Shown: in pieces, positions 1-10,465 of the stretch
Position numbering within the stretch: position 1 is the stretch's first letter
Layout: each line of letters opens with the position of its first letter
Assembly: GCA_024195585.1 (NCBI GenBank)
Contig: SWBL01000089.1
Coordinates: forward strand, 62,001-126,000
Source of the DNA: Aureobasidium sp. EXF-3400
Lineage: Eukaryota > Ascomycota > Dothideomycetes > Dothideales > Saccotheciaceae
DNA: 64,000 nucleotides
Direction of reading: 5' to 3'
The notes under the pieces: generated by a model
Database searches by the model: none
Told to the model about the DNA's origin: nothing
What the model saw: the letters and a program-made list of their open reading frames with translations, nothing else
Program-made: the position numbers and the translations under genes

Positions 1-602
1 TCTTCACAGCTCTATTTTGAGATCTTGATTGAGTACACGTGGTTTCAAGATAGTCCAGAGTACACGAGCTTGCCGGGATTTTGTCTCAGTCTCAGGGCCG
101 CTACAACGGTTGTGGTTTCCCACCAGGGCTTCTACGCTGCCGCTGAACCTTACCCGGCACTCCGGAGGGTCCACATCGCGAATGAACACCACTCTCTGCC
201 AATTCTTCTCTCCTCCCCTAAAAGATCTAACGCGTGTAGCTATAGAAATGCACAATACTATGAGGAAACGGGAAGATGTCCACTGAGAAGCGACAAACTA
301 TCGGCTCTCAATGGACATGCCTTCACTTCAAGAACGTCTGTGCCTTTTTACAGTATGCACTTTGCTTGTTGCTGCAGGCGGAGTAGGACGAAAGTTACGG
401 ACCCTTGTACACGGGGAGGTTCGGTCTACCAAGTTCGACCGGGTTCCTGTATGGCCGCGACCGATGGCTAATTTCAGTGTGTTCAAATCCTTTGACCCAC
501 TAGAATGTCGACGAGTGAGTATAGCGCATTATGGAACCAAAGTATGCCATTGAAGACCACTACCCTATGACTCGATGGTGAATATTATCTTGGACTCTGA
601 TT
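1..602. other. Intergenic stretch with one repeat copy
   Basis: No gene with a convincing start, codon pattern or recognised family is visible. The stretch holds copy 1 of a dispersed repeat (about 231-421). A minus-strand open frame of 83 codons (4-255) has Cys residues but no ATG start and no recognisable domain, so it is not called. Confidence 0.6.
231..421 (+). repeat. Dispersed repeat, copy 1
   Basis: This segment aligns by eye with 3091-3285 over about 190 nt. It also shares its core with copies near 1.9, 11.75 and 54.7 kb. The core at about 237-258 reads in one frame as VAIEMHNT, which recurs in the other copies. The frame is closed by a stop soon after the core, so it looks like a remnant and not an active gene. 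I see no terminal inverted repeats or target-site duplications. Confidence 0.6.
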
Positions 603-603
603 G

Positions 604-610
604 TATATAA
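604..610 (+). promoter_or_regulatory. TATA box of the secreted protein gene
   Basis: The motif TATATAA lies about 120 bp upstream of the ATG at 727. It is followed by a C/T-rich stretch (about 640-720) typical of strongly expressed ascomycete leaders. Function is inferred from position only. Confidence 0.5.
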
Positions 611-726
611 ACCATGGCCCTGTCGAGTTAAGTTGGTTCCCTCATCATCTCATCTCTCTCATTCTCCAAACACCTCTCTTTCACCTCCTCAACCTCATCC
701 ACTTCTCAATACCAACAGTCAACAAC

Positions 727-1641
727 ATGCGTTCCGCACTTGTCGTCTCCGCCCTTGCTGGCGCTGCTCTTGCCGAGCACAGATCCTTGATCGGCCGTGA
801 TGGCACCTGCAGACCTCAGCCTGTTGGTTCTGGTCCTGTCGCATCTCCCGATACCATCGAGGGTTTCTTCGCCATTCCCGAGCTTCAGACTCTCTCAGCC
901 AACGCTCCTACCCCTGATGGCTACACTGCTGCCTTCACTGGCCTGAATGCCTCGCTCAATGCCAACAAGTACATGGGTCTCTGGACTCTTACCTCATACG
1001 ACACTATCGGTTGTGCCTCTCTTTGCGACAAGACCACTGGTTGTGAGGCCTTCAACATGTACAGCGAGCGTGACCCTACCCTCGATCCCAACAACACCAA
1101 CTGCCCGAACCCTCAATCTTTGACCAACTACAAGTGCACACTGTGGGGTGCTGGCGTTTCTTCTACCCAAGCAAAGAACTTCGGCCAATGGCGTGATCAG
1201 TTCCAAGTAGTCATCACTGGCTCAAACGCTTACAACAAGGTGCCTGCTCCTTCCAGCATTGACGGCTATGACGGTCCTACACAATTGGGTGGTGCCATCA
1301 ACGCACCTCTTGACAGCAACCGCCACGATACCTACATGGGCGTTCGCGTCCAACCGTTCAGCGAGGACCAGGAGTACGACCCTAGTGTTTGCGCCACTGC
1401 CTGTACTTCCCAGACTGCCTACAACAAGGCTCACCCTGCCAGCGATAGCTCGTACCAGACTTGCCGCTTCTTCAACTCTTGGGTCCAGAGCAAGGATGGT
1501 GTTGCCTATGAGCAGCACTGTGGTCTTTACAACCAGACCTGGTCTCCCCAGTATGCTACCAACTATGGCCAGTACCAGGGCAACAGCCGCATCACTGTCT
1601 CTAGATCTTACAGCTACACTCTTACTGAGGTTGCTGCTTAA
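727..1641 (+). CDS. Secreted Cys-rich protein with two PAN/apple-like modules
   Basis: A single-exon gene for 304 residues. The N-terminus MRSALVVSALAGAALA is a clear signal peptide, so the product should enter the secretory pathway and be extracellular or wall-bound. The mature part holds two similar modules (about residues 85-190 and 210-295). Each has a Tyr-Met-Gly start, a Cys-x3-Cys pair (ASLCDKTTGC in the first, VCATAC in the second), later Cys residues and a QY/FG-rich end, as in fungal PAN/apple-like secreted proteins. There are several N-glycosylation sequons. The ATG at 727 is chosen because the open frame upstream lies before the signal peptide and downstream of the TATA box. Molecular function is unknown; a carbohydrate- or protein-binding role is only a guess from the fold type. 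Confidence 0.8.
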   Translation: MRSALVVSALAGAALAEHRSLIGRDGTCRPQPVGSGPVASPDTIEGFFAIPELQTLSANAPTPDGYTAAFTGLNASLNANKYMGLWTLTSYDTIGCASLCDKTTGCEAFNMYSERDPTLDPNNTNCPNPQSLTNYKCTLWGAGVSSTQAKNFGQWRDQFQVVITGSNAYNKVPAPSSIDGYDGPTQLGGAINAPLDSNRHDTYMGVRVQPFSEDQEYDPSVCATACTSQTAYNKAHPASDSSYQTCRFFNSWVQSKDGVAYEQHCGLYNQTWSPQYATNYGQYQGNSRITVSRSYSYTLTEVAA

Positions 1642-2071
1642 GTGGCTTGATGCTTTCTTGGACCATAGTGTCTGTTCTACTTCCTTCTTTTCTACTTTAT
1701 ACCATTTGCGCAGCTTCTGTCATATCTTTGTAGTCGATGTTATCGGTCATTGACACTACCCTTGTATATACTTCTATATAACTTAATTATTTACTCTTTC
1801 AACATCACAAAATTCTGCTTTCAGCTAACTCCACCTTGTGCTTGAGACTGTCATAGTCTCGTGATTAGCCTCTCCTAAGAATGAGATACAAACGCATTAC
1901 GAGCTATCGAAATGCAGTCACAATTAGAATGTAAGCCTGGCCATTGAAATATCCTCTAATGGGGTTCTCTCTGTGGAAACCACATTCTTTTTGAAGTTAT
2001 TATGCATTTCTATAGCCACACTGTAACTGTCTTTCGCACACGGGAAAGACAGATCTTCTAAAAGTAACTGA
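1642..2071. other. 3' region and intergenic spacer with a repeat copy
   Basis: This spacer lies between the secreted protein gene and the convergent SIMPL gene. It contains the 3' end of the first gene and a minus-strand copy of the dispersed repeat (about 1890-2050). I see no further gene. Confidence 0.6.
1890..2050 (-). repeat. Dispersed repeat, copy 2
   Basis: On the minus strand the core reads FPCAKDSYSVAIEMHN, without a usable start codon. The same strand aligns with copy 5 (54610-54770), whose core reads FLCAGDRHSASAEMQN, and with copy 4 on the plus strand near 11.75 kb. Similarity continues past the core through a segment around AGAGAACCCC. Roughly two thirds of positions match by eye. 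Confidence 0.6.
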
Positions 2072-2794
2072 CTACTCTGCCTCGAACCTGCAATCAATCC
2101 TAGTACTCATCGTAACCTCCTCAGGCTCGAAAAACAAATCCGCAAACGCTGGATCTGAGTCTACGACCGGTCTTCTCATATCCATCGCCTTTTCTTGCAC
2201 GTTCATCACAGCATTAGCATCATGATTCCCCCACTGTGCTTCCTTGACTTCCACAGGCCATACAGCAGTCAACCCTAAAGCCTTTGCATAGTCTTTTGCT
2301 CGCTCCAGCGCATCCTTGGCAGCCATGGTACGTAACTTGCTCTCATGCGCTTGTCTTGTTGTACTCGTTAACGTCCATCTCACACTGTGGATCGATGTAT
2401 ATGGCAGCTTGGACACTTGACTCGCAAATGTGCCCAATTTACTAAATTCTCTAACGCGGATGTCGAAATTGACGGACGTCGAGTAGATTCTTTGTGCGTT
2501 TTTGAGTGCTGTGCCGTATTCGTCTGTAGGCAAATGTGATGTCGTTTTGATAGAAGTCATTGACCAGTGTGCCACTATTGCTGTTTCAGTGCCAGCATTT
2601 GAATTACGATCGTTTTGTGTGGTTGAGGATTTGCGAAGCAGGTCTTCGAGGCGCCGACAAGAAAGTTGTACTTCTTCAGATACGAAAGCGCGAGAGAATC
2701 CAGTCGAGCAGATCTCAACGTCGAGGAGGGCGCGTTCTGCCTTCTTGGGGATGATGGCGATGCCGGTTACAGATATCGAGATTGGTGTGGTCAT
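2072..2794 (-). CDS. SIMPL (DUF541) domain protein
   Basis: A single exon of 240 residues. The N-terminus MTTPISISVTGIAIIPKKAE and the body match the SIMPL/DUF541 fold: a first strand with a G-x-A-x-x-x-P-type motif, a central part with WTLTSTTRQAHESKLRTMAA, and a helix ending AKDYAKALGL that precedes the final strands (typically xDxRFE, here TRIDCRFEAE). Bacterial relatives form periplasmic oligomers and are linked to oxidative stress. The fungal copies have no signal peptide and no assigned role. No signal or membrane segment is seen here, so the protein is probably cytosolic. It is convergent with the secreted protein gene. Confidence 0.8.
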   Translation of the reverse strand: MTTPISISVTGIAIIPKKAERALLDVEICSTGFSRAFVSEEVQLSCRRLEDLLRKSSTTQNDRNSNAGTETAIVAHWSMTSIKTTSHLPTDEYGTALKNAQRIYSTSVNFDIRVREFSKLGTFASQVSKLPYTSIHSVRWTLTSTTRQAHESKLRTMAAKDALERAKDYAKALGLTAVWPVEVKEAQWGNHDANAVMNVQEKAMDMRRPVVDSDPAFADLFFEPEEVTMSTRIDCRFEAE

Positions 2795-3708
2795 AGTGAG
2801 AGAGGTGTTGAGGTGTTATGGAGAGGGAAATGTTGTAGAGATGAGAAGGTGGGAACGACCATATAGGCTCAAATCGAAACTTCCTTGTAAGGACTCGAGC
2901 GACCATGACTCGGATGCACCTACCTATTTTTCCATCTTCGATTTATGTATGGATGGTATCTGTGCGTCGAGAGGTTGGGCTGCCTATATTGACCAAGTCC
3001 TTGAGCGGAACGAGGTACTGCCGTATAAATCGTCTTTAGGGCCTGGCCTATCTACCATCATAACTTCCTTCACGTATGCTAGAGCATGTGACTGGTAGCT
3101 AGAGCAATGCACAACACTGTCAGAAAACAGGACAGTGCCCACTGCGAAGCGGCAACTTGATCGACTCTCTATGGACAAACCTCTACCTCCGAAAACAGTT
3201 GTGCCTTTGTATAGTGACTCTTTGATCTTTGCTATAGCTGGGGTGCGATGGGCATACAGGCTTTAGCACACCTGGAGGTTGCAAAGTACAAAATCGTGGA
3301 CTCAGGGATTGTGATGCGATATCAGGCCATGTGCAGGGAAAATCAGGCGTGCTACGTTGGGAGAAAAGCATGGTTGTTGCTCCGAGGATCGGTGCAAAAG
3401 AGAAAGCCGGCAGCGGCTTCAGACGTCACTCAGTCGACAGAGAAATAATGACATGGAGAATTGTGGAAATGATAGTATTATAGCTCTTTGCGTGCTAAAT
3501 TTCCATCGTATGGAGTAGGGTTACCGGCAGCCCAAATGCTGGCGTACCTTTTTGTTACAGAGTCCTTTCCTTGCCGTATATTCTTCCCACAGTATTGTTA
3601 CATCTAGTAGAACAAAAAGACATGCTCTCCTGAGCTCCCCAGAGTTTACGCCAGATCTCCAATGCTTTTTAAACAACCCCTAGACAGCTACATTTTTGAC
3701 AAAATATT
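2795..3708. other. Intergenic spacer with a repeat copy
   Basis: About 0.9 kb between the SIMPL gene and the 3' end of rim2. It contains copy 3 of the dispersed repeat (3091-3285). The remaining open frames are short, lack family resemblance and start in no convincing context. The upstream part must hold the promoter of the SIMPL gene. Confidence 0.55.
3091..3285 (+). repeat. Dispersed repeat, copy 3
   Basis: This copy pairs with copy 1. Shared blocks include the GTAGCTA...ATGCACAA core, the CCACTG.GAAGCG block, a CT.TATGGACA block and a late GTTGTGCCTTT-like block, all in the same order and spacing. One frame of the core reads ARAMHNTVRKQ, compared with VAIEMHNTMRKR in copy 1. No intact gene is present. 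Confidence 0.6.
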
Positions 3709-4925
3709 CTACACGCCCGAGTCGGTTCCGAGGAAACGCAGGACCGCCTCGTACATGCCGAACATGATGGCGGCACTGGGTACAACTCTGAGCATATGCG
3801 GCACTAAGCCGCCGTATAGAGCAACCATACCCTCCTCCTTCCAGACCAGCTTGAAGCACTGGACCAAGCCAGTGTATTTGAGTTGGGGCACGCCATCGAT
3901 CGAGGTGGTGACAGGGGCTTGTCGCAAGCGTGTGCGGACGACCTCGTGAGGGTATGTAATGAGCGCGGCGACAAATTTGGCGCTACCTGCTGCACCGAGT
4001 CTGAGGGACCATGAGATGGCCTCATCCCAGGATGTACGAGGGCGGCCGGCGAGGGTAATGCGTTCTTCTCGTAGTGCGATGTAGCTCTTCATGCGTTCGT
4101 AGAGAACCCATTGTAGTGTGCTTTCTGTCACGCCCAAATAACTCGCGCTCAATCCTCTGTACAGTCCTCGGATACCTTCTGAGCGCACAGTCTGCATGGT
4201 ACAGTCCAGAGCGTTCTTGTATTTTCTTCCATCCAGACCACTGCCAGTCTTCTCAGCTCTTGATTTGTCCAGTTGCAGTCGCGTCTTCACGAGCCAGATG
4301 GGGTTCGTGGCAGTTCCAGTAAGCATACCAGCTCCAGCAGCAGCCAGCAAATGCACCCATGAAGCTTCCTTGCCATCATTGAAGTTTTGCGACAAGATTC
4401 TCTTTCCGTTTCCGTAGGCGAAGAAGTTGATGGCTCGTGCTGGCACGACACCAATGAGATTGGGACCAAGTCCTTTGAACAGAGCGCGGTAACCCTCAGT
4501 ACGAGGGATGGCGGTCAGAATCTGGAAGGTTTCTCGGATGTGGAGGATAGCAGTTCGGGAGTAGGAGAGTTGCGACAAGGGAGGAACACCTCGTGCGGCG
4601 CGAGCGGCGGAGAGTTGTGATTGGTAAAAGTCGGACTGTAGGCGAGTTTTTAGGACATCAAGAGGACAGGTCAGAGTAGCGGCCGTCATTCCACCTAGGC
4701 TGTGGCAATGTGATCAGCAAGATGAATTGAGCAAAGGTAGCGGACGTGAGCTCACCCTCCAGCGACGAAATGTGCCCATGACTTTGCGACAGGTGGCGGC
4801 GACCTTAGATTAGCTCCATCTTGTGTCTTTTGAGGGAATGCGTCTCCTGTTTCTCTGGATTGAGGTATGGGACTTGGGTCGATTACAGCGGCTCGCGCAG
4901 CGGCGATGGACGGGTTGGCTGTCAT
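3709..4925 (-). CDS. rim2: Mitochondrial pyrimidine nucleotide carrier Rim2-like
   Basis: Two exons (4925-4756 and 4699-3709) give 386 residues. The intron has a GTGAGC donor and CACAG acceptor, and joining restores the AGGLGGMTAATLTCPLDVLK signature. This is an SLC25 carrier with three repeats, whose signatures are PLDVLK, PIWLVK and PHEVVR. The tryptophan-containing second motif and the third motif followed by TRLRQ are features of the Rim2/SLC25A33-36 pyrimidine nucleotide branch. The family exchanges pyrimidine (deoxy)nucleotides across the inner membrane for mtDNA and RNA synthesis. The ATG at 4925 is preferred because MTANPSIAAARAAV fits family N-termini; an upstream in-frame ATG at 5072 would add 49 residues. 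The gene is divergent from cia30, another mitochondrial gene, with a 333-bp shared promoter region. Confidence 0.88.
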
Positions 4926-5258
4926 GAACGAGGGTAGAGTGGGATGGTCGGAATGGCACGAAGGAGTGTGGCAGATTGAGTGTCGTCCTTGTTCGAGAGG
5001 GTTGAACTGGTCTTTGTGGTGGTAAGTGGATAGCGATGGATGGTGGTGGGTGGACCAAAAAAATGCTCGCATCCAAAATCTGGCCGGGCGGCGTCGATTG
5101 AACTCTCCGCATCATCCAAGGCCGAGTCGGCGAGTCATGCATCATCCATCACCACCAGGGTCTTTCCAAGCTTATCAGATCATCTACCAGCTACACCATC
5201 ATCCCATCATCTCCCACTTACCTTTGCCTCTCCTCACACGACCATCACACATCACAAC
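4926..5258. other. Divergent promoter between rim2 and cia30
   Basis: A 333-bp spacer separating two nuclear genes for mitochondrial proteins transcribed away from each other. It is rich in CATC/CACC-type repeats on one strand. Shared control is plausible but not shown by any motif I can identify. Confidence 0.4.
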
Positions 5259-6085
5259 ATGCAGTGTACTCGACGGTTACTAGCCCCGCCAGGCTTCTGG
5301 AAGCGTAGTCTGCAGGAATTCTCGCGACTGTCAGGCATCGGTTCGTATCCTTGCTCTCAATTTCTGCTCTACCATCATCGTTGCTTTAGCTAACATGGTC
5401 GCATCAAACAGCTCTCAAGGCCGAAGCAATCAATCGTCCCGACAAGCCTTTCCCTCTCATCACTTTCAATCAACCCGACGCACCAGAACTATGCAAAGTC
5501 ATGTCAGACGAAGACATGGGAGGCTTCTCAAAAGTTCATTTCGATTTCGTTCCCGCAGACGCACAACAACCTCCACACATCCGCTTCCATGGTACCATTT
5601 CGAATGAGCTTCCCGCAAACCGACCAGAGATCCAGAGGTCTGGATACGCTGCCTGGCGCACAAGAGACATGGGTCGCAATCTGTTTGGCAAGGGCTTATG
5701 GGACCTCGACTCGTACAGCTACATTGCTCTGAAAGTCAAGAGCGACGCCCGCAAATACTTCGTCAATGTCCAGACCGAGTCTATCGTGCCGACCGATCTT
5801 CATCAGCACCGCTTGTATGCTCAAACGCCTGGCGAATGGGAGACAGTCATTGTGCCCATTAGCGAATTCGTGCGTACAAACCACGGCATGGTTGTCGAGC
5901 CTCAGAGCGATATGATGCGCCAAAAAGTCAGAAGTATTGGCATAGGCTTGATTGACCGTGTTCCTGGACCTTTCGACCTTTGCATTGCTGAAATCTATGC
6001 AACCAACAACTCTGGTGGCAAAGACTTCAACAAAAAGGCAGACGAACAGGATTTGGCCAGCGACGGTTTGTTGCTCAAGAAGTAG
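5259..6085 (+). CDS. cia30: Complex I intermediate-associated protein 30 (Cia30/NDUFAF1-like)
   Basis: Two exons (5259-5340 and 5412-6085) give 251 residues. The acceptor AACAG is clear; the donor GTTCGT is unusual, but the join restores RLSGIALKAEAI in frame. The first about 25 residues are basic and hydrophobic (MQCTRRLLAPPGFWKRS), fitting a mitochondrial presequence. The rest is a CIA30 domain with a jelly-roll-like fold. It includes VMSDEDMGG (the family's D-D-x-x-G region), YAAWRTRDMGRNLFGKGLWD and LDSYSYIALKVKSDARKYFVNVQTE. The protein is an assembly chaperone of NADH:ubiquinone oxidoreductase membrane-arm intermediates in the matrix. It does not belong to mature complex I. The length is typical for fungi. 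Confidence 0.88.
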
Positions 6086-6503
6086 TATATATCCCCACTT
6101 TGGCATGCATGGTGTTCATCGGAGTTTTCTCAGTCAAGGACATGACTTTTTTGTATATAATACATGAACGGAAGCTGCAGCTCACTTGAGTATTTGGCTG
6201 CAGACCTGAATCTCATATACTGCCTCAATCACATATACTCATACAACATTTCCATTGAGAAATAAAGCAGCCGAAGCATTTCATGTGAAAGCAAGCCAGA
6301 AAAAGGTCCAGCCCCAGAAAAGGCAACAGCAAGCAAGCATCTCCCTAGCGCACAGACCTCACCACCAAGGACAACTCTCTCCGCAAAGCGATAGCCAGCT
6401 GTACTCTTAGCAGCACCCAACTCCTGTCGCATTTACCCAAACGAACTTCTCCCATCCCTCTCTCGACACAATAACCACCACAACACACAATCAAACCGCA
6501 ATC
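6086..6503. other. Spacer between cia30 and sss1
   Basis: It holds the cia30 3' region and the sss1 promoter. I see no gene, repeat or convincing RNA structure. Confidence 0.5.
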
Positions 6504-6856
6504 ATGTCGTCAAGCCAAATGCAAGAGATCATGGAGATGCCCCGCGAGTTTGTCAAGGACGGCACTCAATTCATCAACCGCTGCACGTACGTGACCCTAC
6601 CCTTCTTCCTCTCTCTGTCCTTCCAAATCACGAAACTAACATGCAAACCACAGTAAGCCCGACAAGCGCGAATTCCTCAAGATCAGCCAGGCCGTCGGTG
6701 TCGGTTTCCTCGTCATGGGCGTTATCGGTTACGTCGTCAAGTTGAGTATGTGCCTTTCGACTCTTGTATACGTCTCTGGATCATGGGCAAGAGTGGCTAA
6801 TGTGTAATGCCACAGTTCACATCCCCGTCAACAACATCCTCGTCGGTGGCGCATAA
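6504..6856 (+). CDS. sss1: Sec61 gamma subunit (Sss1)
   Basis: Three small exons (6504-6586, 6654-6745, 6816-6856) encode 71 residues. The joins create RCTKPDKREF and YVVKLIHIPVNN, the hallmarks of SecE/Sec61 gamma. The amphipathic N-terminal helix (MQEIMEMPREFVKDGTQFIN) is followed by one tail-anchored membrane helix (ISQAVGVGFLVMGVIGYVVK). The protein clamps the two halves of the Sec61 channel in the ER membrane. Gene length and intron-rich structure are normal for filamentous ascomycetes. Confidence 0.95.
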
Positions 6857-7428
6857 GCTCGTTATACCCTTCCGTTTCGATCATACCCCTTTCCACACCA
6901 GCAAAGGCGACGTGCAGCAGGTCCTCTATGAGAGAGAGGAGACCTCGCTTGAAAGAAATCCCGCTTGATACCTCTTCTGCGACATTTGCTCGCTTTCCGC
7001 ATTTCCAGCTTGTACAGTCTTCTACTATTTACACCCAATTCAAAAAGAGCGAAAGGGGGGAATCTTCTGGCGTTCAAAAAGAGAAGATCATGGCTTTCTC
7101 TTTGTTAAACAGTTATCTTGATACCACAATCCGCAATACAAAAAAACACGTCAAAAACAATGTACACGCTTGAGCAGAACCGCAAATTGTTGGTGTTGAA
7201 AGAGTGTGTTATTATTCTGGAAGCTGTACCAAGAGAAGTAATGCCCATATATACAGCTAGCTCCTTGTGACAGAAGCAAGAGAAATAGAAAAGGAGTGTT
7301 CCCGAGATTTTGCTAAGCTACACAGTCCACCAAGTACCGAGCAAGAGACTCCACTACTTCTCGGTATATGACAAAGAGAGTCTCTCAAGAGGCTTCAAGC
7401 CGAGAGAGTCAAGGTCTTCGGAAGAGGC
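6857..7428. other. Spacer between sss1 and the WD40 gene
   Basis: It contains the two converging 3' regions. Purine-rich tracts are visible near 7000-7090. No gene is recognised. Confidence 0.5.
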
Positions 7429-9694
7429 CTACTCTTCCTCTTCGTCATTCCGAGCCATCTGTGCTCGTGTCATGAATCTCGTGCGTCGCGAGGACGTGGT
7501 ACGGCCAGTGCTTGCAGTAGTGCCCTCGTAGTATCGGCTGTCTTGCTCGAGCTGGGGGTTCAATCGCGCTCCCATTCTGGGTTCACCTTCATCCGAATCA
7601 TTGCCGTCGTTCCAAGTATGTACCGTACATGTTCCGAGACCGTGGTCCCATCCGTTCCATGAGGTTGCTGCGTTTCGATGTCAGTCTAATGATATAAAGT
7701 TGTCAAGATGCTCCACTTACCAGCCAACACTGGAGCGTTAGGATGCCAACTAGCGTCTCGAACAATGGTGCTCCATTGGCTGCGTCCACCCCCGTGCTCC
7801 CAACGGTCAACATATCTTTCATCTCGCTCTGGTCGTGAGTTTCTGGTTGCTTCTAGCACGTCAATCTTGCCTGCTATCGTAGCATCCATGTTCCAGATGT
7901 AAACCGAGCCGTCGTGGCTTCCGCTGTACACGTATCGACCATCCGTGCTGCCTGGTGGCGAGAAGTGACATCTGATGAGCGTCTTGAGCACCTTGTGTCC
8001 TCGGAAGGTGACCAGACTGCAGTCATGAGGATGAGCTTCGTACTCTTCCTCATCGTAAGGTGCGAACCGGTAGTCGAAACCTGTCGTGTGCTCCTCTGGA
8101 TCGATCTTATCGAACCGCTCGGTCGACATCATCATACGCAGGTCCCACAACTTCATCGTCTGGTCCTTAGCGTTACTGAGTACATATCTGCCGTCACCCT
8201 TACTGTCGATATAAGTAATTCCTTCGGTGTGACCAACGAATGCACCAGCTTCACGCCCATCACCCATTGATCGTCGATCCCAGACCTTCAACGTCGTATC
8301 GTCTGATCCTGAGTACAGAATATGTGGTGAGGTTTTGTCTCCGTAGCACACAGCATTGACGTCGTCCCTGTGACCATGGATCCGGAGTATTGATTGTCGC
8401 GTTTCGATGTCGTATACATACACACTCGAGTCTGAAGTACCAGCGACAATCTCGCGTCCGTCGCCAGAGTAGCGGAGTGACCAGATACCAAAATGACCCC
8501 AGCCACGTCCAGTCCTTCGACTCGTAGCTTGTCCCATATCAGCAAAGTCGAGTATCGTGGGATCCATGGTGTTGTCAGGATCTGTAGGAGAAAGACAGAC
8601 AGCGCTTCTGATGGAACTGTAAGCGAGGAATCTATTGTCCGGACTCAAGGTTGCGTCGGTAATAGTCCATTGACCGCCATAATAGTGTGCCGTCTTATAG
8701 TATTTCCACCTGTATGGGTTCGAGGTATCGTACATGCGAACCTTGAAGTCCTGCGCACAGGAGAAGAAGAAGTTGCCATCGTCTGAAAACTGACCAGAGT
8801 AACATCGATGGTTATAGTTGATGATGCTGTCGGCCTGTGTTGAGGGTATCATGGTCTGGGATATGAGCTTGTTGGCACTCTTCTGAGCACCGTAGCCACC
8901 CACCCCAAGCTCACGCATCATGTTTCGGTATGCAAGCTTCCTCTTACGACCATATGTTCCTCGTAGGCGCTCGGTGGTGCCAAAAGTACCAGACTCCATT
9001 AGCTTCTTTCCAGCCTCGCTAGGAACCTTGGGGTATCCAGAGCCTTCTCTCTTAGGCCTTCTAGCCCTTCTGCCCATAGCGTGCCAGCCAAGGTATGAGT
9101 CGTCCTCGTAATCGTCGTCATCGTCGGCGACAAGTCCACCTCGTTGCTGGCCAACTACGTTTGCGAAGAGTCCTCTAAGTCCTGCGTTTCCAAGAAGTTG
9201 TAGAATCTGCTGTTGTGTGACTGCGAGCTATCAGCCGACTTGTACTTGGAGTAGCATTGGATTGCCACTAACGAGCGATGGTTTGTCTTGCGGGTTGTGG
9301 CCGAGCCGTCTCTGCTTGTGATGATTCCTCCTCATTCTCATTTGACGTTGATTCAGCACCTGCCGTCGTTGCTCTGCCTTCGTCGTCATCGGTCGTGTCG
9401 AAGTCTATCATGACTGGTCCGAGTCCCTCGTCGGCGTCTAATCAATGTATGTTAGCTTTTGCCACAACCTTTGATCTCCCAAATGTGAGAGTGAGTACTA
9501 CCATAGAACTCGGTCTCCTCGATGTCGTCTGAGCCAGCAAAGTAGATTTCATCTCCAGTTGCATACTCAGTGCCATCTTCATCCTCAAACTCCATGTCGT
9601 CATCGTCTTCCCAAGAATCGTCTGTTGCTGGTACATAGATTGGAGTTCCTTGAGATGCAGAAGATTCTGACTGGCCACGCAGAGGAGAGCTCAT
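7429..9694 (-). CDS. WDR23/DCAF11-like WD40 protein (CRL4 substrate receptor)
   Basis: Four exons (9694-9502, 9437-9273, 9220-7721, 7667-7429) encode 698 residues. All junctions are GT-AG and keep frame. Residues 1-120 are acidic and disordered (ATDDSWEDDDDMEFEDEDG). A basic patch (MGRRARRPKREGSGYPKVPS) follows, then about seven WD repeats from SQTMIPSTQADSIINYNHRC onward. Visible strands include IHGHRDDVNAVCY, LYSGSDDTTLKVWDRRS and YVYSGSHDGSVYIWNMD. The C-terminal ATSWNG...GTCTVHTWND motif is conserved in WDR23/LEC14B relatives. The animal protein recruits substrates to CUL4-DDB1 ubiquitin ligase; WDxR-type contacts (KVWDRRS, KLWDLRM) are present. The fungal substrate is unknown. Confidence 0.85.
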
Positions 9695-10465
9695 CTTGTC
9701 TGTGTGAGAAGTCCGTTGGTGAACAAGCGAAGGTAGTATCGAATGCTCAAGACTCGAGGCGGATCATCAAGCCTCGAGAGCCTCGGAGTGGAGCACGGGA
9801 GCTTATCTGACACGCGGAGATGGAGTTAATGGATAATCTCCGTTATCCTCGTTTGCAATGCGAGTAGGAATAGTGCGATGAATTTGGAGAATGAATGGAA
9901 TTGAGATGGTTGGTAACTCGAGAATCAAGAAGACCAACTGAGTTCTGCAAGAAACGAAGGAGAAAGGTAACTCTCGCTGGGGGACAACTGTATAAGCAGG
10001 AGCGATTCTCCACCTCCGGCTGGCCGACATCCGGGAATAATTCATCATCAACTTCTATAGACGTCGAGACATGCAATAGCAAGAAACCAACCCCGCCACC
10101 AGGCGTATCGCATGGTGGCAGGTTGTAAGTCTGAAGATGTCTTTCAAACAGATCGTGATTCAGCACACCTGTTTACTCAACTCTATCTTGAGAGCTCGTG
10201 GAATATTGACGGCCGATATATCGATCAAAAATACTGTCATGGGTACTCGATTTCGCTTTCTCAAACATTTTCATGTGTATTGAAGCACATGTTTGACGAG
10301 ACTCTCGATGTATGTGTTTATCTGGTGAGTCATGAGTTGGTTTTCGAATTTATTTTCACCAGGTGCTCATAAACATTTCAACCACACCCTATCTACTTCT
10401 TTCAGGGTCAAGAGTTTCCACCGATACGCCTGATCCTGTCCTTGTCAAAAATACAATCAGTCAAG
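9695..10465. other. Spacer upstream of the WD40 and GGCT-like genes
   Basis: A bidirectional promoter region of about 0.77 kb. Short open frames here have no family resemblance or introns that extend them. Confidence 0.5.
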
